Shown here piece after piece: positions 37,623 to 50,175 of a stretch of 64,000 nt of DNA. Position 1 is the stretch's first letter. Every line of letters begins with the position of its first letter. The position numbers and the translations under genes are program-made. The DNA comes from Liquidambar formosana (lineage: Eukaryota; Streptophyta; Magnoliopsida; Saxifragales; Altingiaceae), in NCBI GenBank assembly GCA_039720395.1, contig CM077832.1, positions 18,261,850 through 18,325,849 of the forward strand, in the 5' to 3' direction. The notes under the pieces are model-generated. The model was not told the origin of the DNA, searched no databases, and worked only from the letters and a program-made list of their open reading frames with translations.

Positions 37623-40600
37623 TAAAAAAAATGAGCTAAGCCTTATGTTTTTCACAGATTTATAGATCCAGAAAAATCAGTAGTAGAGAATATGTATACA
37701 AAAGCTCTTCCTATCCATTAGTAAATCCTTAATATTTTGAACCCTAAACTAATAGAAATCAATAAGAGAGAAGACGTGGAGAAAGTTAACGGAATTTAGG
37801 GTTTCAGTACCTAGGTAATAGAACCAAAGAGGAGTGGCGGGAAGCAACGAGTAATGGTGACGGCATTACAATCAGGGGAGGAAGAAGCCGCATTAGTGGA
37901 GAAAGGAGGGAAAAGAGAAAGTGAAAATGAACCCTGCAATCGACGATTGTGTTTAACAATTTCACTATAGATCTGTATTTGTTGATGTACTTTCCACCAT
38001 TTTGCAGTGGATGAAAACGATGACGACAAAGCAGCAGAAGAAAAAGATGAGTTGGAAGACCGTGTTTCTTCATTGGCAAGGGTTATTTAGCGACTGGACA
38101 TGAAGAGGCAAGGGAATAGCTGAGAGGCTAGGCTTTGTTTTGTGAGAAACAAATTAGGGTTGCTAGCTTTGTGTATATATGTGTGTGTGTGTGTGTGTGT
38201 GGAAAGAAACGTCGGCGTTCATATATAAAATCTACTAACCATAAAAAGAGAAGGTTTCGTCTTACGCATTTCATCCAAAAACGACACCCCCCTTCTATAG
38301 CAAACGACGTCTCTTGTTTTCGATGCTTTTCCCACACAGATGAGAAGTGCGTGCCTTTACATGCCATCCCCCAACAAGTGAAATGACGTCTTTTTGACTC
38401 TGGACTTGGTTCAGGCGCATTGTGCTTTTTCCTACCGACCTGCTGCAAACACATCCCATCTGCTGCACACCCACCCCGCCCCATGCCGCTGACATCATCT
38501 TGCATATGCTTTTTTCCTTTTCCTCTCCTGTTTTTTGCTTTTTGCTTCAGATGCTTCAGATTCAGATTCACAAGGTGAACCTTAGAGAGCTTGGATCTGG
38601 AGATACCTCATTCTTACTGATGGTGGGAAAGACCTTGGATCTTACTGACGATGGTATTTCTGTGATGAATGTGGAGGCTAACCCATGCCGATGACCTCAC
38701 CGTTCTGCTTTTTCTTGCTTTTTCCCATAGAAATGTCTCGACCTTTTTGCCTTTTTCTCAAAGAGCTTCAATGTGGAGTGAGAAGAATCAAATCATGGAG
38801 CGAGCGATGGTGGTGTGCGCAAGATTTGATGCATGAAGGAGGTAATTCAACAAGAACAACTTTGATTTGATGGAACCAGCGATGTCGGTGAGCTACCAGT
38901 TCACTCTTTGAAGGTGAATTGTTCTGATGTGTCAGATTTGAAGGAAGTAAATACCACATTTTTAGGAACAACAATTTGAGGTTTTTAAAAAAATTTGTGG
39001 AGGAATTTGAGGTTCTTTATAAATTTTTGGTGATTTTATGTGTGATTTTTTTTCTTTAATTTGTGTTGATTCTAGACGCTTGAAAAACATTCTGTGCTCT
39101 TTGCCACTGCGAACTGTTCTGAGTATCTTCCTCTAATTCTCTAACGGTTAGAGAACATTCTACACTATTTGAAGGTGAATTACCTCCTTCCTCTTCCATT
39201 TTTGCGCTTTGTTATATGTTTTGATTTGCTGTTATTTGTTATTTTTCATATTAAAGCTTCTTTCTTCATTACAAATATTGGACGGTTCTTGGTCTAAGCG
39301 ATTCACATGGCATCACTGGTTTGAATTAGAGTGCTCGAGTGGTTTTAATTAGAAAAAGCCACTGGAAAGGAAAAAGTTATGATTTTATTGCTTTGCCCTG
39401 AAGCTTATGAGGCTAACATGTATGCGTGCTAATTTTTTTTGTGTAACAGTTCATTTTTTTTGATATATTCGTTGTCAATGGTGTCAAGTTTCATATTTTT
39501 TGTGTAACAGGTTGGTTTCTTTTCATTGTTTCCTTCGTTTTCCTCACAAACTACTCGTGTTTGGTTGGTGAGAAAATGATGGAAACTAAGAGACTATTGT
39601 ATTTCCACCTCTTTTGAGACCCATTTCGAATGCGTTTTTTCTTTGTTTCTCTCTATCTATGGATTTTATGGTTTAAATTGTTTTGTTCTTTTAGTAAATT
39701 TTTGTTTTAAAACTTTTTCTCCTATCTCATTATAAAAATTGTCAAAAGCTTGATAACAGAGCACTTTTTGATATGGCAGTATAAATAGGTTCAAACACTC
39801 AGCCTTTAGAATTTGAACAAACTTCACAAATTGATAGGAAAATATTTATTTTTGCCAGTATTGGCAGTTAGCTACAAATTGAAGTTCAAAGGAAATGGTT
39901 AGCAACAAAAGAGTTATTAAAAGCCTCAGGTGGAAATCACCTTAACAAAAGATAGCAAGACAATTATATCCAAGGTACTACAACACCTAGTATATAAGAG
40001 TACATTACATAACCTAGGCCGTTCTAAAGTCAACACCTGAAGAACTAATGAACAACTAAGAAAAGTAGAAAACATTGGATGAATTTAAGATTTTTTATAA
40101 ATTAGTGATGATTATATGTCTGATTTTTTAAAAAGTTGTGATTTTATGTGTGATGACACGCTTTCAAGAGGAGGAAACCCGACCTGGGGTTTCAATCTGG
40201 AAGAGGACCTTTGGGTTATGATCAGTATCTTCTTCTAATTCTCGATTCAGGTAGATACCTCCTTTTTAGCTCAAAATTTTTAATGTCTGGTGAGATTATG
40301 TATGGCGGTAAATCATGTTCTTGGAGTCGAAGTGATGGTTTGGGAATCTAAATGTTTCTTCTTTGCTTATTTACTTCCATTTCAAAGATTCTTTCCTTCT
40401 TTGTCTTTTTTAAATTTTAAAAAAAAAATTTACTTGATTCTATATGATGAACAGAAAAAAAAAAAAAAAAAAAATCCCTGTTTTCCAGGTTTTTGTACAC
40501 CTTCTCTCAAGCTTTTTTCCCCATTACTGCCGTTGCTGCCATTACTCACGGTGAGTTCTCAATTTGCCGTTCATTTGTTTTCCCTTTAAAGCAATCTCAC

Positions 40601-42885
40601 TTTATTATATTTAGGTTTATTAGATGGTGAGTTATTAAGTTCTAGAAGGTTTAGTATTTCAATACCTAATTTTTATAGTTTTCTTTTAAGCTTTAGTAGT
40701 TCTGAATTTCCTTATATAAATTTTTCATGTTTTCTATACTTGTTGTTTTGTCTTAGTAACACTTTTTTTTAGTTAGTATATATGACTTTGTAAAATTTGT
40801 GCCAAAGTTGTTTGATGTTTGTCTATATGAACTAAATCAATCACCCTTTTAGTCTACTATATGCAACACCTTATAGCAATTTGTGAATATAACTTTGGCT
40901 TTCGTAAGGACCTGCTTCTGACTGCTTCCCACTTAGGTTATATTTCCTCTTTATGGCCGTGGAATTAGTTATATCCCTCTATACAGCGAAAACAGACTAG
41001 GTTTGACCACACGGAGTCCACTCGATTCCGAAAGCACACCACCTATAGTTTATACTACAGACTACTGTTTTTTTGTCTCTTACTATCCACATTTTTGGTG
41101 GAATTTTCATTCATTGTGTATTGTCAATTCATTTATAGAAATGAAGCTTTGATGACGTGTATTTATGTGGATAGGGATTACATTTTTTGTTATTATTATA
41201 AATGCTGTAGAATACTTGGTCAATCATATTATTGTCTCATGTTGTTGCTCCAAACAATATACCCATAGTACCCATGGTTTTCTGGGTTTGAGAAAGATTT
41301 TATGGGTGGATATGATTAGTTAGATATGTGATTCTAATTGATTACTTTCAAACTTGGTGAATTGAATATTTGAATGATTGTATATATTTTCTTTTATTTT
41401 ATAGGATTTTAGAAAAGTTGTTATTGCCTTTGGATGAAACTCTTTTAGGATAGTTCCTACCATTGAACCATTCAGAGAGGCATCTTTAGAAATTAATGCA
41501 GGTTTAGGATTATATTCCAGTTCGAGATAAATGTGAAGGAATGAAATATAATGTAAGTTGATTATACAGTGACATAGCTGTTTTAACCTTTTTAAGTTTT
41601 TCAGCAGTTATATATACAAATTTGATAGTTGATATTGATTGTTAGGAATTGGACTGTCTGTCCAGCGCATGCTATGCAAAGTAAATTTGGAATTCCTGAA
41701 ACACTTGTGTATTCATTATTCATTCTTGCCAATTTTGGAAAGATTTCATTTTTCAAAACTATATGTGAATGATAGTGGTAATTTTCGTTATCCCTTTTCT
41801 TGTCTTTTTGCCTTTTACCAGTTGACCACCTGTTTGTTAAATTGCATGATTGAATGAATCATTGCTAAATGTTTTCTTTTAATTATTTAGTAATTTATTA
41901 AGTCTCGATCTGGTATTTTAGTGGGCCATGTGAAACTGTGATCAGTTGATAGGTTTGTGAAAAAAATTAACTATAACAGACTAAAATAGAAAAAGGTTAC
42001 AAGTCTCTCTCTATTTTTTTCCCCTTTTGGCGCTACTAAAATTGTTTAATTATTGGTGCTATTTGTCTTGACCAAATGTATGTTTATGGTTATTTGTTAT
42101 GCGTATTCTTTGATGTAGAACTTGTAGGTTACAGCGATGTAGCTTGGATTGAGGTTATAACAAATTTTTGATTTCATGAAAAGAGAACTCTCCACTCAGA
42201 GTTTACTTTTGCTACTTGACTCTTTAGGTCTGATTTTAATGACATCCTTGATCAAATTTAGAGGGAGCTAGGGTGCAAATAATTCCTCTAAAAAGAATTT
42301 TGGTTTCATCTTGGTGCTTTATTAGATGCACGTGGGAAACTACTGCTCTCACAAAGGTGGATTTGTTCCCCACATGCATTTTTTGGTTGAGGAGGTCAGT
42401 AGTTGTATTTCTACCAAATATTTGCTTACATATCTTATTGATGCACTGGTTTGTTAAAGCTCTTTAACCCATTGATGAACTACAACCATTGAGAATTTGG
42501 TTGGTTAATCTATAACTGACAGGGCTCCATGTGATTAACCCATTTATGAATCTGGATTTTTAAGGCTAGGAGCCTAGGTTCATGTAGTATATTTCAAAGA
42601 AGAAATTTAGATTGAAAAATTCAAGCAAAATAATATCAAGAAGGTTCAGATAGAAATAAAAGGGAGTGCATAGAATAAACCTACAGATCATAACCAAAAC
42701 TCAATATCTAGCAATTTCTTCGGAAGTAATCACAACCTTCAATTAGGCTGCAATATATATATATATATATAGAATTCATCCTCTATTAAAGAAATTTCAT
42801 AGTTGCTTGCCTATATAGACTTGAACTTAATTCTAAACTAGAATGATAAAGTTATAGATTGGGGTTTTGTTTTTTTTTTCTTTTT
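37623..42885. other. Interior of the nested hAT region, no recognised gene
   Basis: Contains a (GT)n microsatellite (38177-38201), a poly(A) run (40455-40474) and overlapping short ORFs on both strands (37804-38870) without recognisable domains. The 37740-38110 segment looks like the 5' end of a gene by base composition, but no family is recognised. Confidence 0.45.
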
Positions 42886-42990
42886 TGTTTAGCTCTTGTG
42901 TATACCTTATGTACTTGGGCATTCCCCCCCCCCCCCCCCTCTCTCTCTCTCTTTAATACAATATTTACTTCATAAAGGAAAAAAAAAAAG
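42886..42990 (+). mobile_element. LINE-like 3' tail
   Basis: CTTATGTACTTGGGCATTCC followed by C and CT runs, TTTAATACAATATTTACTTC and an A-rich tract. The phrase resembles the 3' end of plant L1-type LINEs (a GTACTTGGGC...TTTAATA word recalled from that family). There is no coding region upstream, so it is a short 5'-truncated copy if correct. Confidence 0.45.
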
Positions 42991-43329
42991 AAGTTGAGAC
43001 TAATAGATAGATGGGGTAAGCATAGTGAGCTTGCGGACTTGAGTGGTGGCAGAAATGATTTTTTATATTGTTAAAAAAGAGGGCTTGATTGGTTTAGCAA
43101 AAAATAAAATTAAAAAAATTAGGAGGACTTGAGTGGTTTGAATTTGGAAAAGTCATTGGAAAGGGAAAAATTATGATTTTAGATAGATCCAGTCATGACA
43201 TGCCCTCAAGCTCATACGCACATGGCTATTGTTTTGTGGGTTTCATCATTTGGCCCCATTTTGTTTTTTTTCTATATGCTTTTTCATGGTACATTCGGTC
43301 TATGAACACTTGAAGTTATAGTTGTGGTT

Positions 43330-44300
43330 TTTTCCACTATTTTGTTTGTTTTGTATGGCCCTCTTGGCTGCATTTGCAAATGTGGGGGAGCTCTGAGAGC
43401 CCTTGGAGCTTTTGTAGACATGGAAGCACTAGAGAAGAAACAAATTCGCACTCCTATATCTGAATTCAAGGTGATTTCCAAGCCTTTGTAGTCTTAGATT
43501 TCAATTATTATTTATTTTTTTAAAAAAAATTGTGAGGGAATTGTGAGAATTGATGTTTCTTATTTGTGTATTTTTTTTGTTTGATTATGGATTTCATTTG
43601 CAATTTCGGGTTGGGTTCATATGATATATTTGTGTCTATAAACGCATACAAAGCTCCCTTTTCTTTTTTTTTTTTTTTTTTTTTTTTTTTCCTTTTTTCA
43701 TTTTTTAATCTCAAATACTTTCAGGTGGGAAGCCCAAAAACATTTTTGAGCATGGAGAGGACTTCTCTTTATTGTGGGAAGGACAAAATTACAAAATGTT
43801 TTGCAAATCGTACAAAAACCTACACTTATGTTGCATTCTTGGGGTAGGCCACTTTGTAAGTAGAATCCAACGTCTTTGCTCCTTTTCATTAGAAGTATAA
43901 ATCGTTATATTACTATTCCTATTTGAAATTTGTATGTAAAGTATGTATGGATATTATAGTACTTTCCATTGAATGGAAAATTGAGGAGTGTTGGCTGGCC
44001 ACAAAGATTCCCCCCCTCCCTCCCCCCCCCCACCAAAAAAAAAAATTGAAATAAATAAATAAAAATTGAAATGTTTAAATTTCTGTTCTTGACACCAATT
44101 AGTTGGTTCTAGACGAGTGTGGGTTGAAACTTTTAAAATCTTAGCAATCCAAAGCTAAATTGCAATGTTTGGACAGAGGATTAAATACGAAGAGGAAGGA
44201 GCACAATCCGGGAGCAAAAGTAGAACATGCAAAAAGGCACACAAAATCAGGGGCCTATGCGACAAATACCCATCACAATAGGGTAGCACAGATTAGCACA
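43330..44300 (+). pseudogene. Unrecognised exon-like fragments
   Basis: Three stretches look coding: 43377-43480 (GAALRALGAFVDMEALEKKQ), 43735-43855 (third frame NIFEHGEDFSLLWEGQNYKM after a TTTCAG acceptor) and 44160-44300 (PGAKVEHAKRHTKSGAYATN). They lack a common frame. I do not recognise the families. Their position next to the helicase fragment suggests gene pieces held in a mobile element. Confidence 0.35.
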
Positions 44301-44727
44301 AGGTTGGATTTGAGTGTTTATTTATTTATATATGTATTTAAATTCAATGCATTTTAACATCATTATCTCAACTATTCTTAAGGTTGGGTTCATGCAAACC
44401 ACTAATATTTAATTGCAGAGCTATTTATGAAGCAAAGCAATGCTAAATCCTCAGAAAAGCATTTATATTTTAGCATTTATACTTAGGTTTGGATTCTAAG
44501 CAATTCTATGTGATTTAAATAAATTAGACAAATAAATTTCTACATCTCACTTAACAGGAAGAACAATGCGTCACTGAATAAACGATGTTTAAGCCAATAG
44601 CCCTTGGACCTAATGGCATGTCCCGTTCCAAAAAGGTCATGTGGTTTACAGAGGTCTTGGTTTCAGTAAGAACAAGAAGACCATTCCTATTTCTTTTTTG
44701 CTTTCTCTCCTCTTCCTCTTCATATTC

Positions 44728-45037
44728 TTCTTGCTTCCCAATTATCAGTGGGATTATGAAAGCACAGTTTGTACAAAGACCGCCACGTGGGGCATGCATT
44801 GTATACCCAATTACTCTTATTCTTTCTCCTACAAGGGAGCTTTCATGCCAACTAGGATTTTGATATTTGACCTTTTATCTGATATGCTATAATTTTTGGC
44901 TAATTCCTATCTGAGAAAATTTAAAATATTTTGATCTAATTTGCACTTTTTCAGATACACGACGAAGCTTGAAAATTCTCATATCAACTGGTGTCAAGGT
45001 GGTTGTCGCTTATGGAGGAGCACCAATTCATCAGCAG
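44728..45037 (+). pseudogene. DEAD-box RNA helicase fragment (Ded1/DDX3-type, RH37/RH52-like)
   Basis: The frame at 44728-44854 reads CFPIISGIMKAQFVQRPPRG and then ITLILSPTRELSCQ, the motif Ia (PTREL) region of plant Ded1-type helicases. A second exon (44955-45037), after a TTTCAG acceptor and before a GT donor, gives IHDEA, a stop, KFSYQ, a one-base deletion and then TGVKVVVAYGGAPIHQQ. In living genes these segments are contiguous across an intron. The donor after the first exon looks mutated (CAACTAGG). Motif I (GSGKT) before it and motif II (DEAD) after it were not found. The family unwinds RNA in translation and processing; this piece cannot. Confidence 0.8.
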
Positions 45038-45722
45038 GTTCCATATTTCTTTTCCAAGTTTGTTTGTTTGTTTGTTTGTTTGTTTTTTTAAAAATTTAAT
45101 TTAATTTTTTTCTTTTGCATGAATTTGCTCAAACCTCATCTCAACTTTAAACTAATTTTATTCTCACAAATGAGACTGAAAAATTGAAATGGTGGCATTT
45201 GATGAACGCCTAAAAACTGATCTTAAATCATCATATGTGGTGATAGTTCCAATTTTCTTTGATAGCCCCATTTTCTATGAGGGATTTGTAGCTTTAAATG
45301 ATATCCAAAAACTAAAGAGCATTCAACTTCCATGACACGTCCAAACAGGCCCTAAATTGATGTTCAGCCTAAACTATATAGCTGGATAACATTTTTTTTT
45401 ATTTTTTAAAGTAGGTAATTTTGTTCGTTAGTAAATATACATCCTTGAAAACTAACATATTTCCTTTCCTATCAACGAATACAATGTAATTTTGAATATT
45501 AGATTGCCTAATTACAAAATTATTAGTTTCATTTCATTCTTAGCGTGGTTAGTTTTCCAATTATGAGTTATTATTTTAAAGAAAACATGATTTTTCATTT
45601 CTAATTTGCCCTCATTTGTACATTTCATTTTCTTTGGTGTCCCCCCACCCTCCTCTTTTGGGTTTGGCCTGTGCTTATTTATTATTATTTTCCCTTTCTT
45701 ATTGTTTTACTTTGATCTTTGT

Positions 45723-46023
45723 TTTGAGCAGGCTACACTCGGTAAGGAATTTACTAGACCTATGTATGGAAATTGTAAGATTAGTCTATTTAGAGCCTGG
45801 CAAAGGGTACCATTTCCCTTATGGGTATGATTTGAATTTGCTATAAAGAGAATTTAATTGCATATGGCCTATTATTTATCTTATTAGACCTGGCTGTGTA
45901 AGAAGAGTATCACTTTTATATGACATTTGCATTGAAAAATTGAAGTCTCGTGGTCCTTGCTATCTCATGAATGCATTGGATTGCCATCGAGGGTTGTGGC
46001 AAAGTTTCCTCACTGAAATAAAG
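45723..46023 (+). pseudogene. Two unrecognised exon-like fragments
   Basis: After an AG at 45732 the frame reads LHSVRNLLDLCMEIVRLVYL and then EPGKGYHFPYGY; after an interruption, 45888-46023 reads PGCVRRVSLLYDICIEKLKS and then RGPCYLMNALDCHRGLW, ending before a GTGACT donor. They look like ancient exons but I cannot name the family, and they do not match the helicase C-terminal motifs. They may come from a different gene captured by the same element. Confidence 0.35.
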
Positions 46024-49000
46024 GTGACTGTTTTGTTCATGGAATCTGCCGCTTTCCTGTAGCGGATATCCTAATTACATGCTGGGTTTCAGAAGTATTA
46101 GCAATGTTAAATTGATTTTTACAGAAAAGTGGACATGTTTGGCGATGCCACATGTTTTACTCACATTTCAAATCATAGGAATGATCTTAAAATCGTTTTT
46201 TAATCAATTATGGGAAGTTTCTTCCACATAATGAAGGAAGGTGCAAAACAGAAAGAAAAAAAAAAAAAAAAAATTGGATGCAAAATTATATTATGTCCTT
46301 TCAATCAATTAGTAAATGATATTATGCCCTTTTAGTTGATTCATTTTGCTATATTTATGCAATAATTACATGTTTTCCTTCTTTGACACTTTTTTTTGGG
46401 TATTGGGAAAATCCAGGAAGAGAGTAAAATTTTGAACCTTATCCAGGAAGAGAGAAATTTTGAATCTTTATGTTTTCATGTTGTTTGGGTTTCTTAGAAT
46501 TTTCTCTACCTAATTTTGGTTGGTCTTTGGTGCAAAACAAAAGTCATGGCAAAAAGAGGTAATCTCTTTATTGGATTGTCTAGGTTCGAGAAAAGCCCAT
46601 GTTTTTGTGCATTCAATGGGTGAGTCTAATGACCCAAAATTTTATTTATTTGTTTATTTTTAGAAAATATAGTATTGACTATTGAACATTAATCTTCAAT
46701 TTTTTTTTTCCCCTTTTGAATTTTCTTTTTTATCTGCTAAGCATCATAATTAGAGTTGAATGTTTGGCAGCTTCTTGAGAAAAAAATGTTATATTTTCGA
46801 ACTATTTGATTAATGAGAAAATTAGGGAAAACAAGAAATTAAAATTTGGTTTGTTTTGGTTTTTTTATTTTTGCCTCCATTAACCTATGTTACCGTATTA
46901 GACATTTCTGTCTATGAGTGAAATCTTTGACATCTGTTGCTGTTGCAATATATATATAATGTTTTTTTCACTATACTTTCCTCTACCGTTTAATGATGGT
47001 ATTTCCAGAGAAGACAACATAGGATGGTTCAATTCTTTTAGAAATGAGTTATCGTTATGGCTTTGAAGGGTGCTCTTTTATGGGTCTCTATTATAGGTTT
47101 CAACAAGTGAAGATGGCTTTCCTATAAAAAAAAAAAGAAAAGGAAAAAAAGAAGTGAAGATGGTGTGCATGAAGATGAAAGCTGTGCATTTAAATGGAGG
47201 GGTTGGTTTTGTGTTCTAACAAAAATGGAGATTATTAACAAGACGCTTGAATGTTGCAAAAAATTTTCAAAGTCTCTCTCTCTCTCTCGTCTTGGTTTAT
47301 AATACTAATATCTAGAGCGAGTATCGTTTAATTATTATCTATTTAGGCTTTTAATCACTATGTAAATGTAAATGTAAATGCAAAAATCATATGCCTCTTT
47401 TACATGTTAAAAGATTTGCAAAATCTTTTGTGGTATGTTCAATGCAGGTGCTTGGTTATAGTTTTCTGCATTTCTTTTTGCTTACAACTTTTTTTGTTTC
47501 ATGTTTGATTCCAAATAAATTGAATGATCCTATTAATTATACTATTGACAGGAACCTCGATAAGCATTGTGGCATGTTGCCTTTCCAAATATTGCTCTTA
47601 AGGGCTTGATCTTTGACCAAATGGAAAGATATGGGGTGGCAAGGTCCTAATCCATCAACTAACTTTAGGTACAGTTTTGTTTTATTAAATGTCCATTCAT
47701 CTTATTAATTCTTGTGATTTAAATGAAATAGAAACAAAAGTTCCTTTGTTTGGTACTTCAAATGTTTTATTTTTTTGTTCACTCGTCATCAAATGAGTAA
47801 TAGATTTCTATTTTTCTTTAAGTTTTTGCAGGACAGAGTAGTTAATGTATTAGGTGATCCATGATTTGTACAAATTAATAGCTCTACAAGGATGCAAGTG
47901 GTTCGAGAATATGAGAAATATAGGTGAATCAAGATCCAGCAAGAAATGGGATGATAATAGCCAAGGAAGTCCTGGAAGGGGTCCATATGGTGGTCTTTAA
48001 CATGGGCCACCCTTTGGCCTAGATAATGTTCGAAGAATTTACCACAGTAAGTTCATTTTTTAACTTTTTTTTTACATTTTGTCTCTAAGGTATGTTTTCC
48101 CTTTAATTTTTAAAATGAAAATTAAAACTTCTTGCAGTGAACTTCTAGGTTCTATGGCTTTTGCTGCGAAGGCTAAACACTGGAGGAATATCTTGTCCAT
48201 TTGTAATTACGGCTCAGAGAACTTGTAGAATTCTTGGATAACGAGCTTTCTGCAGCAAATACAATCTACATTTTTTGAGACTTTTGTAGTAGCATTAATT
48301 TCTTTCTCTCTTTTGGTTTATCATTGGAATTAATGCTATTCCAATGTGACCTCTACTTTGGTACCAAAGTAGGTCTTTGAGGATATTGCCTCTGATATCC
48401 TCATGTTTCACTACATTCATAAATTTTATTACTTCAACAAGTCTTGTATCAAAATCATTCAATTCTATGAAGGGGAATCGTACTAAAAAATCTCATCTCT
48501 CTCTCTCTAAGTTCGGCATGTTACTTTCAATAATCAAAGAATTTCTTATGTGTCTTGTCTTGCTTAATGTTTTTTAATCCAAAACCACTTACTTGAGGAA
48601 TATTATATAAGTCACACTTAGTTAGGTGACTGACTAGGCAACCCGAAATCTGTCTTCTTTGGCCTGCAGTTTTTGATCTTTAGGTCTGTTTTGTAGTGAT
48701 CTATAAACTTTCTTTTTTAGGTTTGTTATTTACAATTATAGAACAATGAAATTTAGACATGATTTTAAGACATGTTACTGCTTTTGGTTATTCATGTTAT
48801 ACATGTATAATGATTAATAATTTCCTCAAGCTTTTCTTAATTTGATTGGATCATTATTTGTGTTGAATTTGAACTTCATATATATTCAATTTTTTGTCGT
48901 TTTGCATTAAATCATTTTGTTTTTCTGTTTTAGCTCTCAAAATACCTTTTATCTATTTTGAAACCTTATTCTTTTCATGTAATGTGTAATACCAAAATAC

Positions 49001-49030
49001 CAATAAATCACATCAAAAACACCCCCTTAA
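46024..49030. other. Interior of the nested region, no recognised gene
   Basis: AT-rich with poly(A) (46256-46274), CT-rich (47274-47288) and short coding-like pieces such as AFPNIALKGLIFDQMERYG at about 47580-47635 and a C-terminal-like GSPGRGPYGGL before a stop at about 48000. None could be assigned. Confidence 0.4.
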
Positions 49031-49040
49031 AAAAATACCG

Positions 49041-49072
49041 AGCACGCGCCTTGCGCATGCACTCTCTACTAG
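49041..49072 (+). mobile_element. Helitron 3' terminus
   Basis: An imperfect hairpin, GCACGCGCCTTGCGCATGC, is followed after 10 bases by CTAG and a T, the expected Helitron end. The 5' end was not located in the preceding 11 kb. The helicase and other gene fragments upstream could lie within this Helitron, which would fit the known gene-capturing habit of Helitrons. Confidence 0.6.
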
Positions 49073-49489
49073 TACTTAAGTAAAAAACTGGGTTCGGTTT
49101 GGTTTTTTTAAGTCTCTATTTTATTGAACTTTAGACCAAATCAAAACTTCGGTTTTTGTAATACTTTACACCAAACTGACCAAGTTCCTATAAAAAACCG
49201 GCCAAAAACCGGTTTGGTTCGATCCGATTTTTTGTTTCAAATGGTTTTTCTTACATCCCTAATAGTTATGTAATTGCATGTAATTAATTTCTCTCCTCTT
49301 CTATTCTCTTCTCTTAATGAGGTCTAATTAACCAAACAGGGTGGAGAGAAAGTCACTTTTTCTTCTCTTAACCTTTTCTTTTCTCATAGGTTCTCTTCTC
49401 TTTTCTTAATTTCTCTCAATCCATATAAAGCCTAGATGTTATTGGTCTAAATCCACGTTTTAATTTCATTTTTTGTTTTTTAAATTAAG

Positions 49490-49655
49490 TTGTTTATGCT
49501 AACGCACTCAAGCAATCCCCTGTCCGACATGTGCTAAACAATTACTGGACAAAATCCATAGGGTAGCCCTGAGGAGGGGAGTGGTGAGAGTTGAATGCAA
49601 GACCTCTTGTTTGGGAAGAGTTTCTTGGACCACTCGGTCCACCCCTCAAGGTTTA
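49490..49655 (-). mobile_element. Possible tRNA-derived SINE
   Basis: The minus strand reads GGGTGGACCGAGTGGTCCAAG, close to a tRNA A box (TGGCCGAGTGG), and GGTCTTGCATTCAACTC about 40 bases on, a weak B box. This is the layout of plant SINEs (pol III internal promoter). No clear poly(A/T) tail or TSD was established. Confidence 0.4.
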
Positions 49656-49765
49656 TGTTTTAATTTCCATTTATTGTCTCTATTTCATCTATACTACCTA
49701 TAAAAAGATGAATGTGAGAAAAACTTTTGATTAACCAATATACCCTTATTTTAATTTTTAAATAC

Positions 49766-49917
49766 ACAACTACCCTTTTGCATATATAGGAAATACAGCA
49801 ATATAAAACATATATCTTAATAAGAATTCTAAGAAAACTATACAACTACCCTTCTGCATATATAGGAAATATAGCAATATAAAATACATACTTTAATAAG
49901 AATTCTAAGGAAACTAT
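49766..49917. repeat. 76-bp tandem duplication
   Basis: Two units (49766-49841 and 49842-49917) both begin ACAACTACCCTT and contain GCATATATAGGAAATA and AATAAGAATTCTAAG. They differ at a few positions. Confidence 0.9.
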
Positions 49918-50108
49918 AATTCGTATAATAATTAAATAAAACCAAACCCAGAAATGAATTCTAAGGAAACGGAAACTATAATTCGTATATAATAAATAAA
50001 CAGCCGGATTGTAAATTCTACTTTCTCCATCAGAAGTAGCTTCAACCTTCTCTCCACATTTTCCATTAAATTCGACTTTTCCCTTTTATGGTAAGTTTTG
50101 CTCTACAA

Positions 50109-50114
<6 letters not shown>

Positions 50115-50172
<58 letters not shown>
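50115..50172. repeat. (TA)n microsatellite
   Basis: An almost perfect TA run of about 58 bp within the Helitron. Confidence 0.95.

Positions 50173-50175
<3 letters not shown>

Larger units (their letters stand above)
36000..49261. mobile_element. hAT-terminus element, 13.3 kb including nested insertions
   Basis: The left end TAGGGATGAAAATGGTTCGG and the right end (reverse complement) TAGGGATGTAAGAAAAACC are hAT-like. The 8-bp flanks ATAATTAT (35992-35999) and ATAGTTAT (49262-49269) match at seven positions. No hAT transposase was recognised inside. The interior holds a Pack-MULE (36368-37622), helicase and unrecognised exon-like fragments (about 43300-48000), and a Helitron 3' end at 49072. 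The original hAT element may have been much shorter before later insertions. Confidence 0.7.

Noticed and set aside
37804..38571. Several minus-strand ORFs that resemble a small gene
   Set aside because: Leucine- and serine-rich chance frames overlapping in two phases, with no domain or splice support.
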